Made by a program: the position numbers and the translations under genes. DNA of 64,000 bases, from the NCBI GenBank assembly GCA_022410635.1, contig JAJVDF010000300.1, forward strand, positions 54,467 through 118,466. The letters run 5' to 3'. The notes under the pieces are model-generated. The model did not search any database. It saw nothing but the letters and a program-made list of their open reading frames with translations, and was not told the origin of the DNA. Shown piece after piece: positions 43,122 to 53,076 of the stretch (positions are counted from its first letter, which is position 1; every line of letters starts with the position of its first letter). The stretch comes from Tretioscincus oriximinensis. Its lineage: Eukaryota > Chordata > Lepidosauria > Squamata > Gymnophthalmidae.

Positions 43122-43502
43122 TGTCATAAGTAAATGACATGTGTAACATGAGTATATGTATATAGTTTAATGTTTTTAGTGTTACAGGTTTTACTGTTAT
43201 AGGTTCCCTTACTTGATTTTGTAGGGAAGATTGAACTTTTTTTGAACTTGGTTAAGCCCTGGGCCTTTTGCCCTGGGATTTTGGAGGAAAACTTTGCCTT
43301 TACAAGAAATGTACTTAATTGCATGATTTTGGGCGGGAAGTATTGGCTGCANTGATTGGCTAGTGTACAGTATATAAGGAGCTCCTCTACCAAAGGACAA
43401 TCACNGCAGACCAAACTCAGGTTCCACTAAGAGCTGAATAAACACTTCAGAGCTGAATCACTTTCTATCTGAGTGCCTTTTTCTGCCATCAGTGGCATCA
43501 CA
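43122..43502 (+). mobile_element. Solo LTR, family D
   Basis: 381 bp from TGTCATAAGTAAATGACATG to GTGGCATCACA. Flanks are GTTCC (43117-43121) and GTTCT (43503-43507). It has a TATA-like GTATATAAGGAG at 43370 and AATAAA at 43437, in the spacing of an LTR promoter and polyadenylation signal. No internal genes. Only this copy is seen in the window. Confidence 0.7.
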
Positions 43503-43829
43503 GTTCTGANCTCTGTCATTAGTCTATATAAAGACCAATGGCAGAGCTCAAAACATTGAACTCTGTAATAGCTTTCTTATTAACGGTGAGACAATATCCC
43601 AGAATAGAAGCATTCTGTCTATGTTTTAGTGAAGAGAATGGAAGGTCTTAGACATTAAGAATATTTTATCAGATGCTGTTTAATCAAGAATAAAACTCAG
43701 TGCAGAAAGGGACTTGTACTAGTTCAGTTTCTAGCTTTAGACACACTGGGCCCCTTGGTAATTTCGTTGCAGACAGCCAAAGCTGCTTCCTCACCACATG
43801 GTTCGCCTCGCTATTTCTTTTAAAGTCCA
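43503..43829. other. Unclassified, with a short inverted repeat
   Basis: 43511-43545 is an imperfect hairpin (CTCTGTCATTAGTCTATAT..AGACCAATGGCAGAG). Confidence 0.4.
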
Positions 43830-44075
43830 GAAAAAAGCATTTGCAAAGGTGCCTTACTCACTTTCAAGTTTTTACGCTGCTCCAAAAGCTTGCCTAGCAA
43901 TCTCAACACATGATGAGCCCCATAAGGCATTGGTGCACTTGCCTTTCTACAATTCCCAGCATTCTCTGCAAGCCTTCCTAAAATTCCCAAGCATTCTCTA
44001 CAAGCCAACAGCCAATGAACCTACATGTCACCCCAAAGTCTCGCGTGATTTGCCAAGTTCACATTGCTGAATGTT
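43830..44075 (-). repeat. Unnamed repeat with promoter-like motifs, copy 1
   Basis: Read on minus it has AATCACGCGAGACTTTGGGG, later AGAATGCTGGGAATTGTAG and CAATGCCTTATGGGG. These align in order with 50188-50400 and 57745-57905. The first resembles the TCTCGCGAGA (BANP) element and the second the ZNF143/THAP11 element. The class of the repeat is unknown. Confidence 0.65.
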
Positions 44076-44711
44076 CCCGTGAAGCTTCCTTTCGGACTTT
44101 ACAAAATGCCTGCTGAAGAATCTGCAGTGGCTAGAAATACCACAAGAACTNNCCTTTTTAGTGACTGGATCGCTATACGTGCATGATCTCTTGGGGTGGA
44201 CTGAAGGTGATGTTTATACCAACTCAGTAGAAATCATGCATGGAGATGTGGCCCAAGTAACTTTATTGATTACATCCAAAGATCCCACTGCAGATATGAT
44301 ATGCAACATATGATAAAAGTACAAACAATAAAACATGTTCGAACTATAGCCCCCCATCTTCTCCTCCTCCCTTCCACCCTGGAAGAACTTCAGGAATCTC
44401 TCATTACTCTTCTGAGACCTTGTGCTCATGATACAGAAGTTAATAAAAACTTAATATAATTGTGTTTGCTCTTTGCTGCTGACATTTTGGGGCTCTTGCT
44501 TTATCAGGCTTATTTGCTTTATGCTTATTGGTTTCGTCAGGTACCTGCTCTTGCCTTCTCGCAATTTCAAAGAGCAACTGTAATCTAATCTCCGAGGAAC
44601 AATTACCATCTCTTGTGCAAATAGTAATAACGATCTCACGGGTTCCAGAGATGGGTGGACGTGTCATGGACTGTAGTGGAAATGGCTGGATTAGAATGAA
44701 TTGCAAAAAGG
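44076..44711. other. Unclassified sequence
   Basis: No supported gene or element. Confidence 0.4.
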
Positions 44712-45272
44712 TACAGCAAGAATGAAACACCTCTCTTATGAAGTCAGGCTACAACATCTAGGTCTCTTCAGCCTTGAAAGACAGCATATAAGATGTTATT
44801 TTATTGAAGTGTATAAAATCATGCATGGGATGGATAAGGTGAATAGAGAAAAAAATATTTTCTCTGACACACAACACTAAGACCAGGGGGGGCTTTCCTT
44901 GAAACTGATGGGCAGAAAAGTGAGGACAGACAAAGGAAAGTATTTGTTCACCCAGAGGGTCATCAGCCTGTGGAATTGGTTTGCAGAAGCAGTGATGGTA
45001 GCTAACATCCTAGATAGCTTTGAGACAGGATTAACAAGTTCATGGACACCAAGAGTAGCTACTAGGATGGATCTTTTGATCCTGCCTCTGAGATGTAACA
45101 ACAGGTAACATTCCTGATGTAACATTTGCAGGGAACCAAGAACAGGCAAAGGTTTTGCCTTCTTCTGATTCCCAGGTGGAACTGGCATCCCACTGTCTGG
45201 GGCAGAATACGGGGCTAGATAGGCTCTGGCCCCATTCAGCAGGGTTCCACTTATGTTCTTTGTTCTTATGGG
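44712..45272 (+). mobile_element. CR1 LINE 3' end
   Basis: CTCTTATGAAGTCAGGCTACA, ATGCATGGGATGGATAAGG, AAACTGATGGGCAGAAAAG and the end CACTTATGTTCTTTGTTCTT. The frame 44899-45108 carries RTDKGKYLFTQRVISLWNW. Confidence 0.88.
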
Positions 45273-45989
45273 TAGGTAGACGCAGTGCTGTATTCAGCAT
45301 TCACCCCAGGTGACATATGTAGCTACACCCCTATGTGTCCACAATAGCTGTTCCTACAGCTTACAGCAGTTTACCCTAAATGCTGGGACAGTTATTTAAT
45401 GCACCAAGCAAAGGTCTGAATTCCCCCCTCCCATTAAAATTATAGGCATAACTCTATTAAGAACATGATTCAGAACTTACGAACACATTATTTATATTGA
45501 TTTATCCCCCAGAGCCAGCAAGACGCCTTGAAAATAATTAGAGTTGACACATCCNATGCTGGAATTAAATGTTGATATCATATAATGAAAATTACAAGCT
45601 TTGGATTTTCTGTGCTGTGGAAAAGCACTAAAACAAATACCAACATCTGCATCGTGTGCCCTGTATGGCCTATTAATTAGATTCCACACCCAATCAAGCT
45701 GTTTATGGCAGAGACAGGAAGGGTTTGTTTGATCTATAAGGGAAGGAATAACTGGTGAGAGGCAGGCGGCACAGACCAGCTTCATAAAATCAGAGCCGAC
45801 ATGCCTTGCATTTTGCACGCAGCCGGGACTGAATATTGTCTCATAAAAGGTCACATCCCTGTTCCATATTCATAGAACTTGGGACTTGAGTCTTAGACTC
45901 TTTCCCCCAAATCTTGTTTTCCCACAATATTGGTGAAGCAGGTATGGCTAGTGACAGATTCCAAGTTGATGCTGTAATTATTCATGTTT
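45273..45989. other. Apparently unique sequence
   Basis: A minus frame at 45492-45854 (120 residues) has no recognisable domain, starts without context, and contains an ambiguous codon. Not called as a gene. Confidence 0.4.
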
Positions 45990-46188
45990 CATGATCCCTT
46001 TGGGGTTCGTGTGTGTGTTTGAAAACCCGTTTTTGGGGTGCCTCCCAGTTTTTTCTGAGCAATTTTATTTTAAAAGTGTTTTTTTGATTTTTATTTTTAT
46101 TTTTTTTTCCTCAGAAAAGACTGGGAGGCACCCCAAAAATGGGTTTTCAACCCACCCACCCCCAAAAAGGGGTGATCTGGTGAGCATA
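45990..46188. mobile_element. Palindromic hAT-like MITE, left end eroded
   Basis: The mirror blocks TTGAAAACCCGTTTTTGGGG and CCCCAAAAATGGGTTTTCAA surround TTTTTTCTGAG..CTCAGAAAAG. The right terminus GATCTGGTGAGCATA is mutated and the left TAGGCTG is lost. Confidence 0.75.
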
Positions 46189-46463
46189 CCCAATCAGGAA
46201 GTGCCGGGCACAAATGCTAAGGGTTTTTCACTAATTGACCCACAATAAACACCATTTCTTCCGGAATAAACTATCGCTCAGATATTCAGGCATTGTTCCG
46301 GAGAACCCCTGTACTCTTGTGGCCATATGCGTGTGCACATATTAGACATGAGATGATAAAACAATNGAGAACACAACGGTCGCTTCTATTGATTGTCGCG
46401 AGTAAAAAAAAAAATCTAGGACTGCACTGCAGTGAGATCAATGAGCGACATTACGGAACTGGG

Positions 46464-46790
46464 CACTGAAGAAGAAGAAGAAGAAGAACTGGGTTCTTAT
46501 ACCCCGCTTTTCTCACCTTTCAAAGGGACTCAAAGCGGCTTACAAGGATATATTTTGCCNGAAGGCTCACATTCTATCTTCCCCACCAGGCTATGGTGGT
46601 TCCCATGTATCTACTTGCAGTCAGTTGCAATTCCTTGCAGTTCCTGCTTTCGAATAGCTGGGTTGGCTAGAGCTACAGGCTAGTGGAAGGTGCTCACCCC
46701 TCCCCATGTCCCACACAGGGCTTTGAAACCCCGTCTCTCAGGCNACAGACGAATTCCTAAGCGACTGAGCTATCCGTGTCTGCTGGCACT
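46464..46790 (-). mobile_element. tRNA-headed SINE, GAA tail
   Basis: A near full-length minus copy. The GAA tail is at 46469-46487, then GTTCTTATACCCCGCTTTTC, and the head on plus reads CCTAAGCGACTGAGCTATCC. Very similar to 17104-17468. Confidence 0.88.
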
Positions 46791-46849
46791 GGTCATGGAA
46801 TATACATGTTTGGTGTGCACAGACATACGATGGTGGTATTCCAGATTAA

Positions 46850-47885
46850 AATAACCAAAGAGGGTGGTGGCTTCTGTTGGCTAAAAAGCCCAAGTTTATC
46901 TGGGAGGTCAGGCAAAACAGCAACATAACTAAAATAACAAGGGTCTATCTCTGCCCGGTAAGAAAGAGATTCAGCCCCCTGTGAAATGTGGAAAATATAA
47001 AATGCAGAAAACAAACTTAAGTATATACAAATGTGTCAAGCATTGTATCAAGAACTGTCTGGCCACCATTAGCTTTACCAATTTGATTTACTGATCATTT
47101 ATTTCAGTTATTTTGTTCCTTGCTGGCTGCTTTCCCAATATCAGGAGGAGTTACATTAGACTGATCAGATCTTCTGAGACCCAAACAGGGGCAAGATTCA
47201 TAAATATGCAAATTACACACCAACATGCATTTCCTTCCAAAATTCCCGCCAGAGAAATCGGTGACGCATGTGAGAATTTTTTTAAGTGTGCGAGAATTTT
47301 TGAACTGAGAATTTTTGGAGGACATCAGAATTTTTTAATTTTTTTTACAGCAGGGAAGGTGCCTTCAGGAGCTGGTCCCAGATGCCAGAGTGCCCTAGNG
47401 GTGCTGCAGTGAATTTTTTTCAACAAAAAAAAATCAAGAAAAATATTTTATTAAGAAAATATTTTTTTCATGTTTTTTTATTTTTTTTCCTCAGCAAAAA
47501 CCGGGGAAATGGCATCCCCTCCCCCAGGAGGACGGGCAGACACCCCAAAACTGGGTTTCTCCCCCCCCNAAAAAAGGGGGGCATCTGGTCAGCCTAATTA
47601 AATAATTATGTCTTAGTTGTATTATCATGCTCTAACTTTAATTGGTATAGCTAACAGTGGCCAGACAATTCTTGATACGATGCTTCACACTTTGTATATA
47701 TTTAAGTTTGTTTTCTGTATTTTCTATTTTCCACAATTTACAGAAAAAGATCCTACAAAATCTCTTTCTTATTGGACAGAGATAGTTCCTTGTTGCTTTA
47801 GTTTTGTTGCTGTTTTGCTTGATCTCCCAGATAAACTTTGGAATTTTAGCCCACAGCAGCTGTGTGGTGTTTTTTTCTATTGTTT
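46850..47885. repeat. Large inverted repeat around a hAT-like element
   Basis: The left arm about 46850-47125 and right arm about 47630-47885 are inverted copies. Both contain CTCTTTCTTA..GG.CAGAGATAG, TTTGTTGCTGTTTTGC-like and CTCCCAGATAAACTT blocks, and GTGGCCAGACA.TTCTTGATAC. The shared frame encodes LSYxxEIxPCxFSxVAVLxD on both arms. The spacer holds the element 47157-47596. The family is not recognised. Confidence 0.75.
47157..47596 (+). mobile_element. hAT-like element, medium form
   Basis: TAGACTGATCAGATCTTCTG on the left and GCATCTGGTCAGCCTA on the right. The left has the octamer-like ATAAATATGCAAATTA block, and one CTAGnGGTGCTGCAGTG unit remains. It sits in the centre of the large inverted repeat. 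Confidence 0.8.
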
Positions 47886-48116
47886 GCTTTGATATTCCGA
47901 ATTATAGCATTGCAGAGGTTTTTAAGTCGTCACGTGCTCCTAGCCTAAGTCTAGTGTTTATAGATAATCTGGATTTTCAGTGTACCAGTTTTACTTCGCC
48001 TCAATCATACTTTTACAGTATCTTCCGAGTTTAGGCATTTTGTCAGATCCCTGCAAGTGAGATTTCTTGATCATCAAGAGGACATCCAATCATTCTTCTC
48101 CCAAATGCTATTCAAT

Positions 48117-48680
48117 AGTAGCCTAGATAACTTTAAGACTGGATTAGACAAGTACCTACAAATACCTGAATGGTTGTCACAGAGCAGAGGGATCAGTTTT
48201 GTTCTCATTGGAACATGCAAGGACTAGAAACAATGGGATGAAACTGCATGGAATTAGGATATAGATTAGATATCAGGGGGGGAAATTTCTGAGAGCCAGG
48301 AGTTGGTGAATGTTCCTTTACTAGAAGTCTTCAAAGAGAGGTTGGACAGCATCTATCTGGGGTGGTTTAGTGAATCCTGCATTGAGCAGGGGTTTGCATC
48401 CCAAGACCCTGCAGGTCCCTTCCAACTCTACGATTCTGTGTTAAATTCATGGAAACTAAGAGTATAAATAGCTACTAGTATGAATCTTTTGATCCTCCCT
48501 CCAAGATGGAGCAACAGGAAGAATTCCTGAAATGCCATTTGCAAGGCATTGAGAACAGTTGAAGATTTTGTCTTCTGCTCCCGGCTGTCCAGGTGCAATT
48601 GGTGGGCCACTGTAGGTGAGACATAAGGCTAGACTAGATGGACTCTGGCCTCATTCAGTACAGCTCCACATGTTCTCAGG
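48117..48680 (+). mobile_element. CR1 3' end containing another CR1 3' end
   Basis: The outer CR1 runs 48117-48152 (CTAGATAACTTTAAGACTGG) and 48441-48680 (TTCATGGAAACTAAGAGTAT to CTCCACATGTTCTCA). The inner ATTCTATG-type CR1, 48153-48440, runs from TACAAATACCTGAATGG to CCAACTCTACGATTCTG. Same orientation. Confidence 0.8.
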
Positions 48681-48799
48681 GTCTAATAGTTTGCTGTCAA
48701 TATCTTCACGTTTTACTCTTATTCATAGCTTTATAATAAATTCTTAGTTTTGTCAGGATTTTTCAATCATTGACACNATTGTCAATATCAGACTCTCCA

Positions 48800-49035
48800 A
48801 CAGTGATGGCCAATCANACGGGAAACTCATACATGCATGAGTTTCCCAGATGATTTTGGGGCCTGTACGAGGGAGAAACTCCAGGACCCAAGTTTCTCCC
48901 TCTGCTCTATCCCTGTCCCTTTTGGGTTATGTGATGGTCACATGGCCTCTAGCTCCACCCTTTTTGGTCATGTGGTGGTCACATGACCACTGGACCTGTC
49001 CCTTTTGACCAAACCGGGGCAGGGCAAGGAAATTC
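48800..49035 (+). repeat. Unnamed repeat rich in CACATGACC motifs
   Basis: Contains GGTCACATGGCC-like and the perfect palindrome GGTCACATGACC (48979-48990), plus CATGCATGAGTTTCCC. An inverted relative lies at about 52735-52890 (GTCACATGACCAAAGAGG). The identity is unknown. Confidence 0.5.
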
Positions 49036-49523
49036 CCCCCTCTCATACAAGAATCCCATCCTGATTTTATGCCATCATTCTCCTCCACCTCTCACCTATG
49101 TAGTTTCTCGCCAAATCTATCCACATGGCACAGCCTTCTCACCTTAAACATTTCTCATTCGGAGTTCTACAGCTTTCTACCTCATTTTTCCCTTAATGAG
49201 AACACAACCAGCCATTGTTTGTTTTTGATACAGAAAATCCCTGTAAATCTATGCATCTGTTTTGTTTTCCCTGCGATGAAAAAGCTAGTGTGGAAAGTTT
49301 TTTTTAAAAAAAATGCTCTTGAGCAATTAGCAGGTTATATTCATTTCATTTTCCTCCTTTGATCTTTGAACACACGAAGTGTAGTATAATTACCATTTCA
49401 GGTCTGCAGGGATGTATAGAGTTTAAAATTCACTCCTATAACATTCTGGCTGGAATTTAAGCAAGGAAGAACGTTATGACTTGTGGCTTTCAATATAAAG
49501 GGAGAAATCAGAGGTTTTAGTTA
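49036..49523. other. Unclassified sequence
   Basis: A plus frame of 97 residues at 49069-49362 has no recognisable domain. Confidence 0.4.
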
Positions 49524-49531
49524 CTTTACGG

Positions 49532-49597
49532 TGGGCTGACCAGATGACGCCTTTTGNGGGGGGTTGAAAACCCGGTTTTGGGGTGCCTCCCAGCCTA
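49532..49597 (+). mobile_element. 66-bp deletion relic of the hAT-like element
   Basis: TGGGCTGACCAGATGACGCC joins GGTTTTGGGGTGCCTCCCAG and ends CCTA. It is flanked by CTTTACGG (49524-49531) and CTTTACAG (49598-49605), 7 of 8 matching. This supports the 8-bp duplication of the family. Confidence 0.75.
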
Positions 49598-49913
49598 CTT
49601 TACAGACACTAATCCAGGCTATTATAGATTATTTTTCTTTTAGTTTTCAGGATACTAATGACGTCCGTTATAGTTTGAAGTTTTGGATAAATTGGAACAA
49701 GAGCTTTTGTTAAAGAAGGGCTAGAGAACCCCTTTTCTGCCAGGAGCCATATTGATATTTGTGACAACCCCAGAGGGCCATGCTATAGTCCAAAATAGCT
49801 TGTAGATGGCTAAACACAGCACTGAGATATAATCTAGAACTAGGCAATGTGGACAAGGCCATTCTGAATTTTCTGAGCACTTTTCTCATCAAAGTGAACT
49901 AAAAAAAGAATTA

Positions 49914-50044
49914 AGCCTGATCCACACATNACTTATGTTCCACAATATTCCACAGTAAAGCGTTGTGTGGATTGGTTTATTCCAGAATATCCATACTTTA
50001 TTGTGGAATATAATGGAATAAATAAGTGATGCGTGGATCAGGCT
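49914..50044. mobile_element. 131-bp MITE with TTA duplication
   Basis: Inverted termini of 23 bp, AGCCTGATCCACACATnACT.. against its complement ..AGTGATGCGTGGATCAGGCT, with two differences. The flanks are TTA (49911-49913, 50045-50047), the kind of 3-bp duplication made by PIF/Harbinger transposases. The interior is also partly palindromic (TTCCACAATATTCC..TTGTGGAATATAATGG). Confidence 0.8.
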
Positions 50045-50059
50045 TTAGGCTCTATCCCC

Positions 50060-50563
50060 ATGTACGAATTCTACCGAGTTGATAACAACATCAGGGACAA
50101 TCCGTCCCATGAGGTCATGGGTATTCAGAAATCCACTCAACAGTGGCGATTCAACAGACGGCATTTCTATAATCCAAAAACACCCTTTGTGGGGACATTG
50201 AGCAATGTGACATCACAAATCTCGCGAGACTTCAAGAGCCTTCGAGGCTACATGTCACTGGCTCTTTGCTCACAAAGAATGCTGGAGAATGCTGGGAACA
50301 GTAGCAAGGCAAGAACAGCAATGCCTTATGGGAAATCTCACATGCTAGGCAATAGGTTGGAGCAGGATGGAAGCTTTAAGGTTAATGGGGCAAATGGTGA
50401 ACATATTTTAAAAGAAATAGCGAGGAAAATTCGTGGTGAGGAAGCACCCCTATTCACATCTGAAAACAGGATTTCGAGACCCTGCATTGTATTGATTCTG
50501 TGCATCCTTGTAATTGCACTGCTTATTTTTATAATTATTGGTTGCAAGGCCTTTCATCAGTGA
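50060..50563 (+). CDS. Unrecognised open frame with C-terminal hydrophobic segment
   Basis: The first ATG (50060) opens 167 residues, and the open frame reaches back only to a non-ATG codon within the MITE. I recognise no family. The last about 26 residues form one strong hydrophobic helix (CIVLILCILVIALLIFIIIG) followed by CKAFHQ, like a tail anchor. The middle (TSQISRDFKSLRGYMSLAL, ENAGNSSKARTAMPYG) is translated from the dispersed repeat at 50188-50400. Neither the 43.9 nor the 57.8 kb copy keeps the frame. It is most likely a chance frame. No promoter or splice context is evident. Confidence 0.15.
   Translation: MYEFYRVDNNIRDNPSHEVMGIQKSTQQWRFNRRHFYNPKTPFVGTLSNVTSQISRDFKSLRGYMSLALCSQRMLENAGNSSKARTAMPYGKSHMLGNRLEQDGSFKVNGANGEHILKEIARKIRGEEAPLFTSENRISRPCIVLILCILVIALLIFIIIGCKAFHQ
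50188..50400 (+). repeat. Unnamed repeat with promoter-like motifs, copy 2
   Basis: Holds an exact TCTCGCGAGA at 50221-50230 and, about 50 bp on, GAATGCTGGGAACAGTAG, then CAATGCCTTATGGGAAATC. Same order as copies at 43830-44075 (inverted) and 57745-57905. Confidence 0.7.
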
Positions 50564-50867
50564 ACAGAGACTTAACACAAAAGCACCATCCTTCCCTACA
50601 TTTCACCCTTCCTATAAATAATTTGTGCTTTTTAATTGCCTTGCTCTTGTAGAAGGAAAGCCAATAACTCTTTTGCTCTGTTCCCTTCACATCATGTACG
50701 ATAACGCTTGACCAATCACACCTTGCTTTCTTACCTTTTAAAGAAGACATATTCCAATCCATTCTGATTCCCATCTCTTTCTTCTCTATCCCCTTTAATC
50801 TTCGGAAGTATCCCTTAAAAGAAATACTTCTGGCCACTTCAGCACCTTTCCAAGGTTCTAATGACAC

Positions 50868-51100
50868 ATTTTTTTAATATATAAATTTTTAATTCTTTTT
50901 GTATATATAACAAATATACTAAAACAAATTTTTAAAATGAACAGAAAGACTACATATATATATGAACAGAAAGACTGCATATATATATGAAAAGACATAT
51001 CCAAACTGAACAATGAACAGCATATAGAGAAAAGAAATCAAAACTATGAGGGGGAAAATTAACATGACATAACAGAAAACCTCCCTGGTGTTACTTATGA
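50868..51100 (-). mobile_element. Possible LINE 3' UTR fragment
   Basis: A T-rich start and A-rich body resemble L1 3' UTRs read on minus. It contains two 28-bp tandem units (GAACAGAAAGACT..CATATATATAT). Weak evidence; it may be plain AT-rich sequence. Confidence 0.3.
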
Positions 51101-51204
51101 TCTTAGAAAGAATAATTTCAACAACTCAGAGAGTTGAATTATTAGGATGGAATGGATTAAAGAAAGTCTGTAACAGTATATAGGAGAACAAATTGACAAA
51201 TTAG

Positions 51205-51527
51205 GTCATCGGCCTTTGGAATTTACTTTCAGAAGAGGTTGTGGTAGCTAGCAGCCTGGATAACTTTAAGACAGGATTAGACAAGTTCATGGGATGTCAA
51301 GTGTATAAATAACTACTAGGATAGATGTCTTGATGCTGCCCCTGAGACAGAGCAACTGGCAGTATTCCTGAATGCTTTTTGCAGGTTGTCAAGAACAGGT
51401 GAAGATTTTGCCTTCTTCTGTTCCCGGCTGCCCAGGTGTAATTGGTGGGCCTCTATGTGAGACAGAAGGCTGGACTAGTTGGGCTCCAGCCCCATTCAGC
51501 AGGGCTCCTCTTAGATTCTTTGTTCTC
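51205..51527 (+). mobile_element. CR1 LINE 3' end
   Basis: GGTCATCGGCCTTTGGAATTT, GGATTAGACAAGTTCATGG, then GCAGGGCTCCTCTTAGATTC and TTTGTTCTC at the eroded tail. Confidence 0.85.
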
Positions 51528-51639
51528 CACAATAGTTCTATATTTAGTTGGCTGAATGTTGGATNTTTCTCTAGAGAGAGTATTAATCTCAAAGGTCTAT
51601 GAAGTGAGACCACATGATTTAATATCAGGGATGTCATCC

Positions 51640-51882
51640 CTGACGTGGTTGTGTGTATAGTGATTACGTGTATTGACTGTCTCCATTCCTGGCATGGCTG
51701 TTTAAATGGCTATTATATGTATTGTATTTACTGGTTGCCAGGCTTCTGTATATTACTTTTATATGGTTAACCGTATATTGTAGCTATGAGGCGAAACGTG
51801 ATGAGTCTCTGATTCCACCAGAGGGGAGTAATTTCTTTGATTAAGACTGGTGACGCCACCTGATGTGTGCAGAGGAAAACAC
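51640..51882 (+). mobile_element. LTR-like family B, 5' part
   Basis: ATTGACTGTCTCCATTCC, later GATTAAGACTGGTGACGCCA and GTGTGCAGAGGAAAACACA. These match the upstream parts of 34530-35165 and 53940-54184. It is cut by an L2-type tail at 51884. Confidence 0.45.
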
Positions 51883-51883
51883 A

Positions 51884-51960
51884 TTTATTTATTTATTTAT
51901 TTATTTACATTTCTATACCACCCTATATCCAAAGGTCTCAGGGTGGTTAACAATAAAAGC
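51884..51960 (-). mobile_element. L2/SINE 3' tail
   Basis: (ATTT)n then TTCTATACCACCCTATATCC and GGTCTCAGGGTGGTTAAC. Confidence 0.75.
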
Positions 51961-52028
51961 CCAGCGAACCTACTAAACCAGCCATAGCTAAAAGTAGGAA
52001 GGGGAGTTATTGGCTATATGGTTGTCAC

Positions 52029-52731
52029 TGCACCACCACTAGGGGACCCTGGCATCTAGATAGGAAGTGAGTTCCTGAAGACACCTTCCCCTCAGTAAAA
52101 AATAAAATTCTCACACACTTCAAAATTTCTCGCACACTTCAAAAAAAAGTATTTTGGAATTTTTTTTTAAAAAAATCACTACATCACCACTAGGGGTTCT
52201 GGCATCTAAGGCCAGCTCCTGAAGGCCAACCTCCACTAATTAAAAAATAAAAATTCTCATACATTTCAAACAATTCTCACACACTTAAAAAAATTTCAGA
52301 GAAATAGCCGTGTTAGTCTAGCAGAAAGTCCAGCAAAGGAGCTAGCAGCACTTTGAGACTAACTCAAGTTAGTCTCAAAGTGCTGCTAGCTCCTTTGCTG
52401 GACTTAAAAAAATGTTTTTTTTAAAAAAAAACAATGCACTGCAGTACCCTAGGGGTCTCTAGCAACTGGGGCCAGCTCCTGAAAGCACCCTCCCATCTGC
52501 AAAAAAAAATAATAATTCTGATGCACTCCAAAAATTCTCACACACTTAAAAAAATTCTCACATGCTTCACAGATTTCTCGGGCNGGAATTTCAGAAGGAA
52601 ATGCATGTTGGTGGGTAATTTGCATATTTATGAATAGGCAAATCATTCATAAATTGCATGTTTATGAATATGCAAATCAGTGTGAATATCAAGTACCCCC
52701 ATTTGGGCCTCAGAAAATCTGGCCTTGTCTA
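52029..52731 (-). mobile_element. hAT-like element, long form, with Penelope foldback inside
   Basis: Several CACTGCACCACCACTAGGGG-type units at the left, and a right terminus AAAATCTGGCCTTGTCTA mutated from CTGGTCAGTCTA. The TAGGCTG left end is missing. A 107-bp insertion lies at 52295-52401. Confidence 0.75.
52295..52401. mobile_element. Foldback insertion of a Penelope-like element end
   Basis: A 107-bp insertion starting TTCAGAGAAATAGCCGTG. It contains a perfect 38-bp inverted repeat (52327-52364 and 52367-52404) with a 2-base loop, built from the terminal sequence of the element at 40862. The exact 12-bp duplication ACTTAAAAAAAT flanks it (52283-52294 and 52402-52413), so the arm shares its last bases with the duplication. 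Confidence 0.88.
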
Positions 52732-53076
52732 ATATGACTGTCACATGACCAAAGAGGAACAGGGCAGTGGTCATGTCACCATCCCATGACCAAAAAAGGG
52801 GTGGGGGCAGAGGAGAGGGAGNAACTCAGATCCNGGAGATTCTCTNTCNTATAGGACACAAATTCANCCAGGAAACTCANACATGTTCTCACTGGATTTT
52901 CCAGTATTGCTAGGGCTTTGGGCAGACCTCCGTAATTCCCTCCTTGCAGCAGCATATATCTCTCTTAATCTTATATTCATGTTTTGGCTTTGTTTTTGTG
53001 GTTTTGGTGCTTTTAATATTGTACTTTCTACTTTGCATTTTTTGTACGCTTTCTACAGCGCTTTTGCACTATACAT

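Noticed and set aside
45492..45854. 120-residue minus-strand frame as a gene
   Set aside because: No recognisable family, an ambiguous codon inside, and no splice or promoter context.
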